From assembly GCA_002840755.1 (NCBI GenBank), contig PHBZ01000021.1:24341-88340 (forward strand): DNA of 64,000 nucleotides, read 5' to 3'. The notes under the pieces are model-generated. The model made no database searches, had not been told where the DNA came from, and saw only the letters and a list, made by a program, of their open reading frames with translations. Shown here piece after piece: positions 46,473-55,536 of the stretch. The position numbers and the translations under genes are program-made. Numbering within the stretch: position 1 is the first letter of the stretch; each line of letters begins with the position of its first letter. The stretch is from Chloroflexi bacterium HGW-Chloroflexi-10. GTDB lineage: Bacteria; Chloroflexota; Anaerolineae; Anaerolineales; Anaerolineaceae.

Positions 46473-47804
46473 TCACCTCTCTATTAATTGTGTTGCAATA
46501 CTTGTGCCATCTCCGCTGATCCTCTCCACAAAGCAGCCTTTTTGGCGTAAGGCTTCTAATGTTTCCTCCGGAATGGATTGTGGGTTGCCGATGACCGTTA
46601 CACGGGCAGATAAAGCAGCTTCCTGGGTGGAGTACCCTGTGGTTGCTTTGTGCTTTTTTATAAATGGTTGGATCACTTCCAGATGCCAATCTGAAACACC
46701 CCATTCGTAGGTTGGCAGTAATATATAATGCCGGATCGGGTGATTATTTGTTGATTCTATGGTTGTGGGAGAGGGTTTAACTGGTTCGGTTTTCAGACAC
46801 TGTTCCATACAATCAAAGATTAAAGGTGATGCTGGTTTTAGATCCTGGTACCAAGAAAATGGATCAGATTGTACCTGGTTCTCGTCTGCCAACAGCCAGA
46901 AATTACAACTTAAAATCTGAGAGGGGATTGGTTCTATGTTGTTTTCTTCACCCTCTTTGAGCATCTTTTGTGAAACTAATGCCTCCAGAATATCTTTTTC
47001 ATTTAACCAGGTTTTTTTGACTATTTCATCAGAAGCGGTTATTGATTCCGGAAAAGTTGGCAGGCCACTTTGTAAGAGAATGATAGGTACATCTTTTTGT
47101 AAAACAGCCAGTGATATGGCTTGATACCAATCATATATTCTAAATCCTTGCTGGTCTTGTGACCCTTCCGGGGTAATGTAAGGTTTAGTCTGTGGCCAGT
47201 GTTGCGGGCCTCCCATTCCCCAATTCAAATCTTTATTGTTTGAGTGTGCATAAGCTGCCAACACCAAATTCTTAAGAATGATTTCTTGTTTTCGACGCTG
47301 CAGGTTGGTTAAACAACTTCGCAAAAAGGCAGTATCCCAATAACTTCCTCCAGGCTGAAGCGGTGGAAAAACTGGAATTAAACCTTCTTCCAATGCCTGG
47401 CGCGCCAATGGGATATATTGATCCAAAAAACGTTCTACCAAATCCTGTTGAGTCCAACTGCTTGCTGGCCAGGATTCTTTGCTATTTGGGCGGTCATAAA
47501 AAATTACATAACGCACACCCCAACGCGCATAAACCTGTAAAAGAATTCGCAATTCTTTTGAATTAATGGAATGATTAACTGGCAGATTGAATTCGAGAAT
47601 GGGTGTAATGTTTTCCTGAATTAATGATCGCAAAAAGAATTCAGGGATTGCTCGATCACTATCTGATTTAAGTACCAACCAACCCAGGTTTAATTTCTTA
47701 AATTCTGTAATCCAAAATTTTAGATCATCCACCCGGTAATGGACAGTATCCGAAAAATAATGTAGACCTATTCTGGAAGGGAGATAATTTTTATTCACTT
47801 GCAT
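46473..47804 (-). CDS. Hypothetical protein: TIM-barrel-like domain plus C-terminal cell-wall-binding-repeat-2-like segment
   Basis: 443 residues. The N-terminal about 300 residues look like a glycosidase-type beta/alpha barrel: IGLHYFSDTVHYRVDDL, GWLVLKSDSD, ITPILEFNLP, WGVRYVIFYDRPN, LIPVFPPLQPGGSYWD. The C-terminal 80 residues (from about 362: HYILLPTYEWGVSDWH then ARVTVIGNPQ and CFVERISGDG) resemble one CW_binding_2 unit. There is no signal peptide or membrane helix, which is odd for a wall-binding module. The ftsZ gene starts 3 nt after its stop, so it is the first gene of the ftsZ operon. AGGTG precedes the ATG. Function unknown. Confidence 0.65.
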   Translation of the reverse strand: MQVNKNYLPSRIGLHYFSDTVHYRVDDLKFWITEFKKLNLGWLVLKSDSDRAIPEFFLRSLIQENITPILEFNLPVNHSINSKELRILLQVYARWGVRYVIFYDRPNSKESWPASSWTQQDLVERFLDQYIPLARQALEEGLIPVFPPLQPGGSYWDTAFLRSCLTNLQRRKQEIILKNLVLAAYAHSNNKDLNWGMGGPQHWPQTKPYITPEGSQDQQGFRIYDWYQAISLAVLQKDVPIILLQSGLPTFPESITASDEIVKKTWLNEKDILEALVSQKMLKEGEENNIEPIPSQILSCNFWLLADENQVQSDPFSWYQDLKPASPLIFDCMEQCLKTEPVKPSPTTIESTNNHPIRHYILLPTYEWGVSDWHLEVIQPFIKKHKATTGYSTQEAALSARVTVIGNPQSIPEETLEALRQKGCFVERISGDGTSIATQLIER

Positions 47805-47980
47805 ATTGGCACCTGATGGAAGAAATTTACTGAGATTGTAGCAAGAGTTATGCCAGGGCCGTAAATTTTATGTAAAAAATACCTTTTTATAAATAAAAAG
47901 ACCAATTTGGTGTAAATTAATTGAAAATTAATGGACAGGTTTTAGAAAAAAAGTGATAAGTAAATAGAAAGGAAAAGCTC

Positions 47981-47989
47981 TGCTATAAT
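47981..47989 (+). promoter_or_regulatory. Extended -10 of the epimerase gene (leaderless candidate)
   Basis: TGCTATAAT, with 8 nt to the ATG at 47998. Confidence 0.65.
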
Positions 47990-47997
47990 TTGCTATC

Positions 47998-48894
47998 ATG
48001 ATTTTAGTTACCGGTGGAACCGGTTTTATTGGACGAAACCTGATTCGTCAATTAGTTGCGTTGGGATACCCAGTACGCACTCTTTTGTATCCTTCACAGA
48101 AATCACCTAATTTGCCCAAAGGGGTAGCCGTAGAAGCGGCAGTTTCCAGCTTACGAGATGAACGTGGCTTGATGGCCGCATTGAAGGGGGTGGATTATGT
48201 CTTTCATCTGGCAGGAAGTGAACGTGACGCTATTCGAGCTGATTTGAATGGACTAGATATTCAGGGAACAAGGACACTAGTTTCAGCTATTGAAAAGAGC
48301 CGAATTAAACAAATTTTTTACCTGAGTCATATAGGCGCAGATCAAAATTCAGCCTATTCAGTTTTGAAAGCAAAAGCGCTGGCAGAAAAAGCGATACAAC
48401 AAAGTGGTATTCCATATTCAATTTTTCGAAGCAGTCATGTGTATGGTCCCGGGGACCAGTTTTTGATTCCATTTGCACGATTAATCAAAATGTCTCCCGG
48501 ATTTTTTCTACTGCCTGGAGATGGCTCCAGCGCATTGCAACCATTATGGATTGATGATCTCATCGCATCATTAATTGTCTCTTTGCAAGATGCTACAACT
48601 ATGAATGAAATTATTGAAGTTGCCGGAGGAGAGGTATATACTTTTCGTGAGATTATTGAATTAATTTTGCATCAACTTAATATTAGCCGTACATTATTGG
48701 AATTTCCACTCTCTTATCTGCGGATTCTGGCAATCTATTTAAACCAAACGCTGCCTAAGTTCCCTGTTTCTTTGTTCTGGCTGGATACTTTAGCAGAAGA
48801 TCGAACCACTTCTCTGGATATTTTGCCCCGCAGATTCGGTATTATCCCAGCCAGGCTTTCGCATAAAATAGATTATTTATCCAAAGAATTGTGA
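47998..48894 (+). CDS. NAD(P)-dependent epimerase/dehydratase family protein (NDUFA9/NmrA-like)
   Basis: 298 residues, atypical short-chain dehydrogenase fold. The Rossmann glycine motif is GGTGFIG (6-12). DYVFHLAGSER follows near 72, then a YSVLKAKALAEKAI stretch where the Tyr-x-x-x-Lys would be (Y-S-V-L-K), and SSHVYGPGDQFLIPFARL. It resembles the complex-I NDUFA9-like or NmrA-like sugar-nucleotide dehydrogenases. Substrate unknown. The ATG lies 8 nt after an extended -10 box, with no ribosome binding site possible. The GH57 gene follows 24 nt downstream. Confidence 0.82.
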   Translation: MILVTGGTGFIGRNLIRQLVALGYPVRTLLYPSQKSPNLPKGVAVEAAVSSLRDERGLMAALKGVDYVFHLAGSERDAIRADLNGLDIQGTRTLVSAIEKSRIKQIFYLSHIGADQNSAYSVLKAKALAEKAIQQSGIPYSIFRSSHVYGPGDQFLIPFARLIKMSPGFFLLPGDGSSALQPLWIDDLIASLIVSLQDATTMNEIIEVAGGEVYTFREIIELILHQLNISRTLLEFPLSYLRILAIYLNQTLPKFPVSLFWLDTLAEDRTTSLDILPRRFGIIPARLSHKIDYLSKEL

Positions 48895-48918
48895 TTTATT
48901 GAAAGGTTTATTGTTTTA

Positions 48919-50352
48919 ATGGAAGATTTTTCGTTTTGTGTACATGGTCATTTCTATCAACCAGCTCGCGAAGATCCCATAACCGGTCGAATTCCGGATG
49001 AACGCGGTGCTGTACCCTTCCGAAACTGGAATGAGCTTATCTTTAGTCATTGTTACCGTCCAAATGCAGAACTCGGTAATTTTGAGCGGATCAGTTTTAA
49101 TATGGGACCCACGCTATTAAATTGGATGGAACAATATTACCCGGAGACTTTGGATTCAATTGTCCAGCAAGACCGGGTAAATTTTGAAAAGTATGGTGTA
49201 GGCAATGCTTTGGCTCAACCATATCATCACACGATATTACCTTTAGCGACTTATGAAGATAAGGTGACTCAAATTAAGTGGGGGATTGAAGATTTCGTTC
49301 ACCGGTATGGACACCAACCATCCGGGATGTGGCTTCCCGAAACAGCGGTAGACATGGAAACATTATCTGTCCTGGCTGATCAGGGGATTGAATTTACGAT
49401 TCTTGCTCCCTGGCAGGCAGATACGGAAAATTTAGATGTTACTCAACCCTATTGGGTAAAACTTCCGGAAAGTCGGCAGATTGCAGTTTTCTTTTATCAC
49501 CAGGGATTAAGCACACGGGTAAGTTTTGACCCCCTTTCAACCTCAAATGCTGATTTGTTTGCGACAGATGGCATTTTGCCATCATTCAATCTTTCCAATA
49601 CCCAAGACAGACCAAAATATTTGATCATTGCTTCCGATGGTGAGTTATACGGTCATCACCAACCATTTCGGGATAAATTTCTTGCGCATTTAATGAATGG
49701 CGCCTTATCCCAACATAATGTACAACATATCTATCCAGCCTTGTGGTTAAAAAAACACCCACCCATTGAGTTTATCCGTATCCGCGAAAACACTTCTTGG
49801 TCTTGTCACCATGGAGTTAAACGCTGGTCAGATATTTGTGACTGTACTGGCAACAGCGCCTGGAAATTACATTTGAGAAAAGCTATTGAATTAGTTGCCA
49901 AAATTGTTGATCAAACGTATTTTGCGATGATGACAGCTCTTGGTAAAGATGGTTTCGCGTTGCGTAATGATTACATTGATGTGGTATTAAATCGGATTGA
50001 TGAGGACGTGTTCATTCATGAACATTTTGGACAGGGGTTTAGTGAACTAAAGACACGGATGGTTTCCCGATTATTGCGAGGATCATTTGAGCGTCAACGA
50101 ATGTATACCAGCTGCGGATGGTTTTTTGATGACTTTGATCGGATTGAACCTCAGAATGTGGTAGCTTATGCAGCTCAAGCTTTTTATTGGATTAATCTGG
50201 TTCACCAACAAACTGAACTGCCGGAGATTCTGACTGCGTTTGATAAAGTAATCAGCACAAGAAGTACTATAAATGGGCGAGAAGTTTTTGAAAGCCAATT
50301 AGAAAAAGCACAAAGAGCATTTTTGGAACCGGTTATGCGGAATACGCTGTAA
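48919..50352 (+). CDS. Glycoside hydrolase family 57 protein (DUF3536-type)
   Basis: 477 residues. N-terminal FCVHGHFYQPAREDP is the typical GH57 start. The catalytic nucleophile region WLPETAVD puts Glu141 in place, and IIASDGELYGHHQPF puts Asp240 as general acid. The C-terminal third (about 280-470) is a helical DUF3536-type domain with ENTSWSCHHGVKRW. Likely an alpha-glucan-active amylase or branching-type enzyme, cytoplasmic. A weak GAAAGG precedes the ATG. Probably co-transcribed with the epimerase gene. Confidence 0.85.
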   Translation: MEDFSFCVHGHFYQPAREDPITGRIPDERGAVPFRNWNELIFSHCYRPNAELGNFERISFNMGPTLLNWMEQYYPETLDSIVQQDRVNFEKYGVGNALAQPYHHTILPLATYEDKVTQIKWGIEDFVHRYGHQPSGMWLPETAVDMETLSVLADQGIEFTILAPWQADTENLDVTQPYWVKLPESRQIAVFFYHQGLSTRVSFDPLSTSNADLFATDGILPSFNLSNTQDRPKYLIIASDGELYGHHQPFRDKFLAHLMNGALSQHNVQHIYPALWLKKHPPIEFIRIRENTSWSCHHGVKRWSDICDCTGNSAWKLHLRKAIELVAKIVDQTYFAMMTALGKDGFALRNDYIDVVLNRIDEDVFIHEHFGQGFSELKTRMVSRLLRGSFERQRMYTSCGWFFDDFDRIEPQNVVAYAAQAFYWINLVHQQTELPEILTAFDKVISTRSTINGREVFESQLEKAQRAFLEPVMRNTL

Positions 50353-50379
50353 TTAAAATTTTCATATTTATAAAGAAAT

Positions 50380-50418
50380 AATAGGAAGCAACTCATTATA
50401 ATGATGCTTCCTATTTTT
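50380..50418. terminator. Bidirectional terminator between GH57 and mutS
   Basis: 11-bp stem AATAGGAAGCA / TGCTTCCTATT plus an inner TCAT/ATGA pair and a T-run. It lies between the convergent genes. Confidence 0.85.
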
Positions 50419-52990
50419 ATTCTTTTATAAAACGATTTTTCCACTCGTATAGTTTATTTAGTGCTTCGATTGGTGATAATGTGTTCATGTCAATTTCTTT
50501 AAGCGCGTTAAGTACGGGATTTGTTTCGGGGAACAATATCATTTGTTGGGGAATTTGCGGTTGAATATTGACGGCTTTTCCTGAGCTGGACTCGAGTTGT
50601 TTTAAAATTTCAGAAGCCCTTAACACAACTGGCCTGGGTAAACCGGCTAATTGGCCAACATGGATCCCATAAGAACGATCAGCCCCCCCGGGAACAATTT
50701 TATGCAGAAATACGACTGTATTATCTGCTTCTGAAACCGCAACATTATAATTACGAACACCTGGCAACAAATCACTTAATTGGGTCAACTCATGATAATG
50801 GGTGGCAAAAAAAGTTCTGGCTCTTAATTTGGGGTGATTGTGGATATATTCAACAACTGCCCAGGCTATGGATAATCCATCATAAGTAGATGTGCCCCTG
50901 CCAATTTCATCCAAAATCAATAAACTACGTGGTGTTGCATGGTTTAGGATATTAGCAGTTTCAACCATTTCTACCATGAAGGTGGATTGTCCGGCATGAA
51001 TTTCATCCTGGGCACCAATCCGGGTAAAAATGCGATCGGTTATACCGATGGAAGCCTGAGCAGCGGGGACAAAACTACCAATTTGTGCCATTAAGACTAT
51101 TAATGCAACCTGCCTTAAAAATGTGCTTTTACCACTCATGTTAGGCCCGGTAATGATACGGATTAACTCGCCTTCTTCCATGATTGTATCGTTGGGAACA
51201 AAACGTTTTCCCTGGAGTGTGGTTTCCACAACTGGATGACGCCCATCAATAATGGACAGAATAGGCTCTTCTATCAGATTTGGTTGAACATAATTGCCAC
51301 GAGATGCTGCTTCGGCTAATGAAGCCAGTACATCCAACTCAGCGATAGCGTTGGCCGTTTCCAGTAATCTTTTGCTGGCGGTTGCCAGGTTTTCACAAAC
51401 CTGTTTAAAGATACGTCCTTCAATTTCCCGAATCCGATCTTCTGCATTCAGTACCAGAGTCTCGTATTCTTTCATCTCCGGTGTGATAAAACGCTCTGCA
51501 TTGACCAGCGTTTGTTTGCGAATATATTCCTGAGGTACATTGTTGCTGTTGGCATGAGTAACTTCTATATAATATCCAAATACTTTATTGTAGCCAACCT
51601 TTAATGTTTTAATACCGCTTTTTTCTCTTTCAATGCCTTCCAGGTTATTGATCCAATCGCGAGCATGTTGAGAGGCTGCAATTACTTGATCCAATTCACT
51701 GGAATAACCGGGGCGAATGACACCACTATTTTGCAAAGTAGCTGGTGGGTCATCAGCGATGGCAGCCTGGAGAAGTTCACATTCGGTTAGACATGGATGC
51801 AGTTTCCGAACAGTATTTTGTAGTGCCGGATTCTTATCCTCGGAGAATAAAGCCAATAGATCCGGTAAACTTTTCAATGTACTGCGGACAAAGGTGAGAT
51901 CGCGTGGCGTGGCATGCCCGGAAATGACCCTGCTGGTCAGACGTTCCAAATCGCTGAGTTGACGTAATTGCTGAAAAATCTCAGTTCTTAATAAGCCATG
52001 CTCTTTTAGAAATGACACACTATTCTGGCGTCGGATTATTTCATCGATTTTTAATAGGGGTTTGGATACCCATTGACGGATCAACCGATGTCCCATAGGC
52101 GTCACTGCATGATCCAAGACGTGTAATAAGGAACCGAACGCCTCATTTTTTCGGATTGTTTCGGTAAGTTCGAGGTTTCTGCGGGTAGCAGCATCCAGAT
52201 TCATGAATTCTGAAACGGAGTAAGAAGATAAATGACTTAATAATTTTAATGCAGCGGGTTGGGTATCTTCCAGATATTCCAAAATAGCACCGGCAGCCCG
52301 AATGGCTAATTTTTGCCCCTGGATACCATATCCATCCAGGGTAGCAGCTTTAAAATGGCGTTTCAGGTTCTGTTCACAGCGAGCAAGTTCAAAATGCCAA
52401 GACGCATAATACGTAATATGGCCGGGAAATCCATTGGATTGTTTTTGTTGTTCCGGAAAAAGGATTTCAACCGGGTTTAGACGGACCAGTTCAGTTCGTA
52501 ATTCGGCCTGTACATCAGAACTAAAAATTTCGGTTACGGCGAATTCACCGGTAGTTATATCTACAAACGCAATACCAATTCGCTCCTCATCCACAATAGC
52601 GCTGGCCAGGTAGTTATTCTGATCATTTTTAAGCAAACCTGGCTCAATAACCGTTCCCGGTGTGACCACACGGACAACTTCACGCTGCACTATACCTCGC
52701 CCCTCCGGCTCGCTAACCTGTTCGGCAATGGCAACATGATAGCCCTTGCTGATTAAACGGGAAAGATAATTATCCACAGCATGATAGGGTATACCCGCCA
52801 TTGGTATACGCATACCTTTGGCAACATTTCTTGAAGTTAAGACAATGTCCAATTCACGCGATGTGATTTCTGCATCCCGATCAAATGTCTCGTAAAAATC
52901 CCCGAGGCGAAAAAATAAAATAGTGTCCGGGTATTGTCGTTTAATGTCCAAATATTGTCGGCGGATTGGGGTTACATCATCTTCACTCAT
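50417..52990 (-). CDS. mutS: DNA mismatch repair protein MutS
   Basis: 857 residues from the ATG at 52990. The N-terminal mismatch-binding domain starts TPIRRQYLDIKRQYPDTILF and contains FRLGDFYETFDRDAE with the mismatch-probing Phe-x-Glu. Core and clamp domains follow. The ATPase has GPNMSGKSTFLRQVALI, the D-box SLLILDEIGRGTSTYDGLSIA, and ATHYHELTQL, with a C-terminal helix-turn-helix. The open frame extends 48 codons upstream into the divergent gene, but a TAAAAT box ends 8 nt before 52990 and MutS proteins normally begin near here. No mutL in the window. Confidence 0.96.
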   Translation of the reverse strand: MSEDDVTPIRRQYLDIKRQYPDTILFFRLGDFYETFDRDAEITSRELDIVLTSRNVAKGMRIPMAGIPYHAVDNYLSRLISKGYHVAIAEQVSEPEGRGIVQREVVRVVTPGTVIEPGLLKNDQNNYLASAIVDEERIGIAFVDITTGEFAVTEIFSSDVQAELRTELVRLNPVEILFPEQQKQSNGFPGHITYYASWHFELARCEQNLKRHFKAATLDGYGIQGQKLAIRAAGAILEYLEDTQPAALKLLSHLSSYSVSEFMNLDAATRRNLELTETIRKNEAFGSLLHVLDHAVTPMGHRLIRQWVSKPLLKIDEIIRRQNSVSFLKEHGLLRTEIFQQLRQLSDLERLTSRVISGHATPRDLTFVRSTLKSLPDLLALFSEDKNPALQNTVRKLHPCLTECELLQAAIADDPPATLQNSGVIRPGYSSELDQVIAASQHARDWINNLEGIEREKSGIKTLKVGYNKVFGYYIEVTHANSNNVPQEYIRKQTLVNAERFITPEMKEYETLVLNAEDRIREIEGRIFKQVCENLATASKRLLETANAIAELDVLASLAEAASRGNYVQPNLIEEPILSIIDGRHPVVETTLQGKRFVPNDTIMEEGELIRIITGPNMSGKSTFLRQVALIVLMAQIGSFVPAAQASIGITDRIFTRIGAQDEIHAGQSTFMVEMVETANILNHATPRSLLILDEIGRGTSTYDGLSIAWAVVEYIHNHPKLRARTFFATHYHELTQLSDLLPGVRNYNVAVSEADNTVVFLHKIVPGGADRSYGIHVGQLAGLPRPVVLRASEILKQLESSSGKAVNIQPQIPQQMILFPETNPVLNALKEIDMNTLSPIEALNKLYEWKNRFIKE

Positions 52991-52998
52991 ATCGCTTG

Positions 52999-53004
52999 AT
53001 TTTA
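52999..53004 (-). promoter_or_regulatory. -10 box of mutS (leaderless candidate)
   Basis: TAAAAT on the minus strand, 8 nt before the ATG at 52990. Confidence 0.45.
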
Positions 53005-53074
53005 AGGGTAGCATGGCAAATGTGCAAGGAGAATACGCATCTGGATCGTTGATAGATAAAATAGAATGTGGTTG

Positions 53075-53080
53075 TATAAT
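53075..53080 (+). promoter_or_regulatory. -10 box of the aldo/keto reductase gene (leaderless candidate)
   Basis: TATAAT with a 7-nt spacer to an in-frame ATG at 53088. A second ATG at 53109 has GAGGG 5 nt upstream. Confidence 0.6.
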
Positions 53081-53087
53081 GGTAAAA

Positions 53088-54047
53088 ATGTATCTTAGCG
53101 AGGGCAACATGGAAGCAGAGTATCCGTACCACAACCTTTTTAAAGGAATCGCAATCGGGATTGGAACCTGGTCATGGGGGGATCTTTTATATTGGGGGTA
53201 TGGAAAACAATATAATCAGGACGATTTGAGAAAAGTTTTCGATGTTTGCCTGGCAAACGGTGTAAATTTTTTTGATACCGCAGAAGTGTATGGACAGGGA
53301 AAATCAGAACATTTATTAGGAGAGTTTATTCAGAGCAGTGCTGTTGATGTGCGTGTAGCTACGAAATTTATGCCTTTTCCATGGAGGCTAGGAAAGAGAA
53401 GTGTAGTGAAAGCTGCTCAGGGGAGTTTGAAGCGATTGGGGCTGGCAACGATTGATCTTTACCAGATTCATAACCCTTTACCACCAGTTCGCATTGAAAC
53501 CTGGATGAATGGGTTGGTGGAAGCCAAACAAAACAATTTGATACAGGCTGTTGGCGTGTCTAATTTTGATGTTCGTCAAATGGAACAGGCTGGCGAGGCA
53601 TTGGCCAAGCAAGGGGTGAACCTGGCATCCAACCAAGTGGAGTATAGTCTGATTAATCGAACCGTCGAAAAGAATGGTCTTTTATATGCTTGTAAGAATG
53701 ATGGCATTCGTTGTATTGCGTACAGTCCATTAGGCATGGGTGTTTTGACTGGCAAATATTCTGCAGAGCGACCATTAAGTGGATTGAGAAGTAATCGTTT
53801 TACCCGCCAGGATTTAAACCGCTACAAACCATTATTGGAATTATTGAAAAAAATTGGTGCTGATCATGGCGGCAAAAATGCTTCGCAGGTTTCGATCAAT
53901 TGGGTACGCGCTAAAGGTGCATTACCCATACCCGGGGCAAAAAATTTACAACAAGCTGAGCAGAATTGTGATGTCATTCATTGGGAATTAACTGAAGATG
54001 AAATAGCGCGGTTAGATGAAATGAGTGACAGGGTAGTCAAAAAATAG
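53088..54047 (+). CDS. Aldo/keto reductase
   Basis: 319 residues from 53088 (leaderless start), or 312 from 53109, which has a GAGGG. NADPH-dependent (beta/alpha)8 oxidoreductase. Motifs: GIGTWSWGDLLYWGYG, FFDTAEVYGQGKSEHLLG (catalytic Asp and Tyr), VATKFMPFPWR (catalytic Lys), IDLYQIHNPLP (catalytic His), IQAVGVSNF, and YSPLGMGVLTGKY, with the cofactor segment IPGAKNLQQAEQNC near the end. Substrate unknown. The hypothetical gene downstream has its own -10. Confidence 0.9.
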   Translation: MYLSEGNMEAEYPYHNLFKGIAIGIGTWSWGDLLYWGYGKQYNQDDLRKVFDVCLANGVNFFDTAEVYGQGKSEHLLGEFIQSSAVDVRVATKFMPFPWRLGKRSVVKAAQGSLKRLGLATIDLYQIHNPLPPVRIETWMNGLVEAKQNNLIQAVGVSNFDVRQMEQAGEALAKQGVNLASNQVEYSLINRTVEKNGLLYACKNDGIRCIAYSPLGMGVLTGKYSAERPLSGLRSNRFTRQDLNRYKPLLELLKKIGADHGGKNASQVSINWVRAKGALPIPGAKNLQQAEQNCDVIHWELTEDEIARLDEMSDRVVKK

Positions 54048-54057
54048 CTTCTTGTCG

Positions 54058-54063
54058 TATAAT
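54058..54063 (+). promoter_or_regulatory. -10 box of the 181-residue hypothetical gene (leaderless candidate)
   Basis: TATAAT with a 7-nt spacer to the ATG at 54071. Confidence 0.6.
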
Positions 54064-54070
54064 CGGTTGC

Positions 54071-54616
54071 ATGAGTAAACAGGCAAAATTCCTTCCCTTT
54101 CATGCAATTAATGAATTTATGTTGACTGAGTATCGGAAAGAAGTTATTCGAACGGTACTGAGTAATCTGTCCAAATTGCCGGAAAATTTTCAAAGAAAGA
54201 TCAATGGCGATATTAAACGGTATGTGAGTGTTCAGGGTTTCCGAAACAGCGCACAAGCACCTTTACCACTTAAGATTAATGGGACCATTTTGACATTTGA
54301 AAAATCTGCTGACTTTTGCGGACACATACTGGCAGCCTGGTCACTTCTCAATCCGGAATTGAGAAGCCAAGTTTTTGATTTACTTGGTGAACGTGACTGG
54401 GAAGTTCTACCTGCAGAGACTGATCGAAGCGTTTTGCCCGGGTTTTTAACTTTTTGGCCTGGTGAAGAAAACTTTGAAACCCTGTTGGAAGCGTTTCGCG
54501 CTAAATATCCGGATAGTAACGTCAATGACAATGATATATCTTTAATGATTGTTTGGATGAGTAACCGGTTGCCGTATGAAACGGCACCCGTGGATGAAGA
54601 AGCTTCAGTTTCATAA
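54071..54616 (+). CDS. Hypothetical protein
   Basis: 181-residue soluble, mostly helical protein. Features: FLPFHAINEFMLTEYRKEVI at the N-terminus, a conserved-looking RYVSVQGFRNSAQAPLPLK, and an aspartate/proline-rich end (LPAETDRSVLPGFLTFWP). I do not recognise a family. Its own -10 box sits 7 nt before the ATG. The frame is complete and followed by a terminator shared with scpA, so it is very likely a real gene. Confidence 0.65.
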   Translation: MSKQAKFLPFHAINEFMLTEYRKEVIRTVLSNLSKLPENFQRKINGDIKRYVSVQGFRNSAQAPLPLKINGTILTFEKSADFCGHILAAWSLLNPELRSQVFDLLGERDWEVLPAETDRSVLPGFLTFWPGEENFETLLEAFRAKYPDSNVNDNDISLMIVWMSNRLPYETAPVDEEASVS

Positions 54617-54620
54617 AAAT

Positions 54621-54650
54621 AAAAAAATGCCCAATTTTGGGCATTTTTTT
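54621..54650. terminator. Bidirectional terminator between hypothetical gene and scpA
   Basis: Stem AAAAAAATGCCC / GGGCATTTTTTT with a 6-nt loop. Confidence 0.88.
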
Positions 54651-55440
54651 ATTCCTGGAATTCTATTTCAAAATCATCACTGGCAACCAGATTTTCACTT
54701 GGATTTAGATCGATATCACCAAATAAAGTGATTTGTTGAGCGTCAATAATATGGCGTTTGACCAGTTCCAGCAGCGCTAAAAATGTAACCACTACTTCAA
54801 TTCTGGTACTGTGATTGGATAGTATTTGCCTGAATGAGGTTTTGCCAATAGTCTTAAGATTATCGAGAATCACAGCGATACGATCGCGAATGGTGACACG
54901 GGGCATGTTAATCACTGAACTTAATCCTGGAAGAGTGTGTTTCACCAATAAGATATCCCGGGCTGCCTGGATTAAATTTATCAGTGTCAACTCAGATAAA
55001 TCAAGCTTGGGTTGGATATTGATTTTGGGTGGAGGTGCTACCCGTAAATAGGTTTTCATACCTTCTTCTTCGCGTTCGGTGAGCCAGAATGCAATTTCCT
55101 TAAAGCGTTTATATTGTAATAATTGCCGAGCCAGTGCCTCGCCGGGGTCCTCTTCTTCTTCACCGGGTAGAGCATCGGTTTGTTTGGGTAGTAGAGCCTG
55201 GGATTTGATTTGTAATAAACGTGAAGCAATGACCAGAAACGCCGAAACTTCGGCCGGGTTTTCCAATTGAAGACGATGCATGTATTCCAAATATTGATCT
55301 GTCACTTGAGCAAGGGCTAACCTGGTGATATCCAATTCGGCCCTTTCGATTAACTCTAATAAGAGATCGAGTGGACCCTGATATAACTCAGTCTCGATCC
55401 GATATCCTTCAGTTTGATAGCCAGCCACTTGGAAACTCAC
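54649..55440 (-). CDS. scpA: Segregation and condensation protein A
   Basis: Kleisin that bridges the SMC heads in the condensin complex. 263 residues from the GTG at 55440. N-terminal YRIETELYQGPLDLLLELI is the SMC-neck-binding helix with the diagnostic F/Y-x-G-P-L-D-L-L-L-x-L-I. ITRLALAQVTDQYLEYMHRL follows, then an acidic linker (GEEEEDPGEA) and a C-terminal winged helix (FLALLELVKRHIIDAQQ). I chose the GTG because an extended -10 (TGCTATAAT) ends 7 nt before it. The upstream frame (to 55512) would start inside the promoter. The partner smc gene is about 2 kb away on the other strand; scpB is not seen. Confidence 0.92.
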   Translation of the reverse strand: MSFQVAGYQTEGYRIETELYQGPLDLLLELIERAELDITRLALAQVTDQYLEYMHRLQLENPAEVSAFLVIASRLLQIKSQALLPKQTDALPGEEEEDPGEALARQLLQYKRFKEIAFWLTEREEEGMKTYLRVAPPPKINIQPKLDLSELTLINLIQAARDILLVKHTLPGLSSVINMPRVTIRDRIAVILDNLKTIGKTSFRQILSNHSTRIEVVVTFLALLELVKRHIIDAQQITLFGDIDLNPSENLVASDDFEIEFQE

Positions 55441-55447
55441 GCTGGCT

Positions 55448-55456
55448 ATTATAGCA
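55448..55456 (-). promoter_or_regulatory. Extended -10 of scpA (leaderless candidate)
   Basis: TGCTATAAT on the minus strand; the spacer to GTG 55440 is 7 nt. Confidence 0.65.
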
Positions 55457-55524
55457 GAATTTGTAATTTTCCCGTTTATCTGCCAATGTTTTTGTTTTAG
55501 TTTGCAATCCATCTGAGCTTCGAT

Positions 55525-55530
55525 TAAAAT
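55525..55530 (+). promoter_or_regulatory. -10 box of moaC (leaderless candidate)
   Basis: TAAAAT with a 6-nt spacer to the ATG at 55537. Confidence 0.5.
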
Positions 55531-55536
55531 GCCTGT

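Noticed and set aside
52991..53134. 48-codon N-terminal extension of mutS
   Set aside because: It overlaps the divergent aldo/keto reductase promoter and start and has no MutS-like sequence.
55441..55512. Upstream extension of scpA
   Set aside because: It contains the extended -10 promoter box; homology to ScpA begins after the GTG at 55440.
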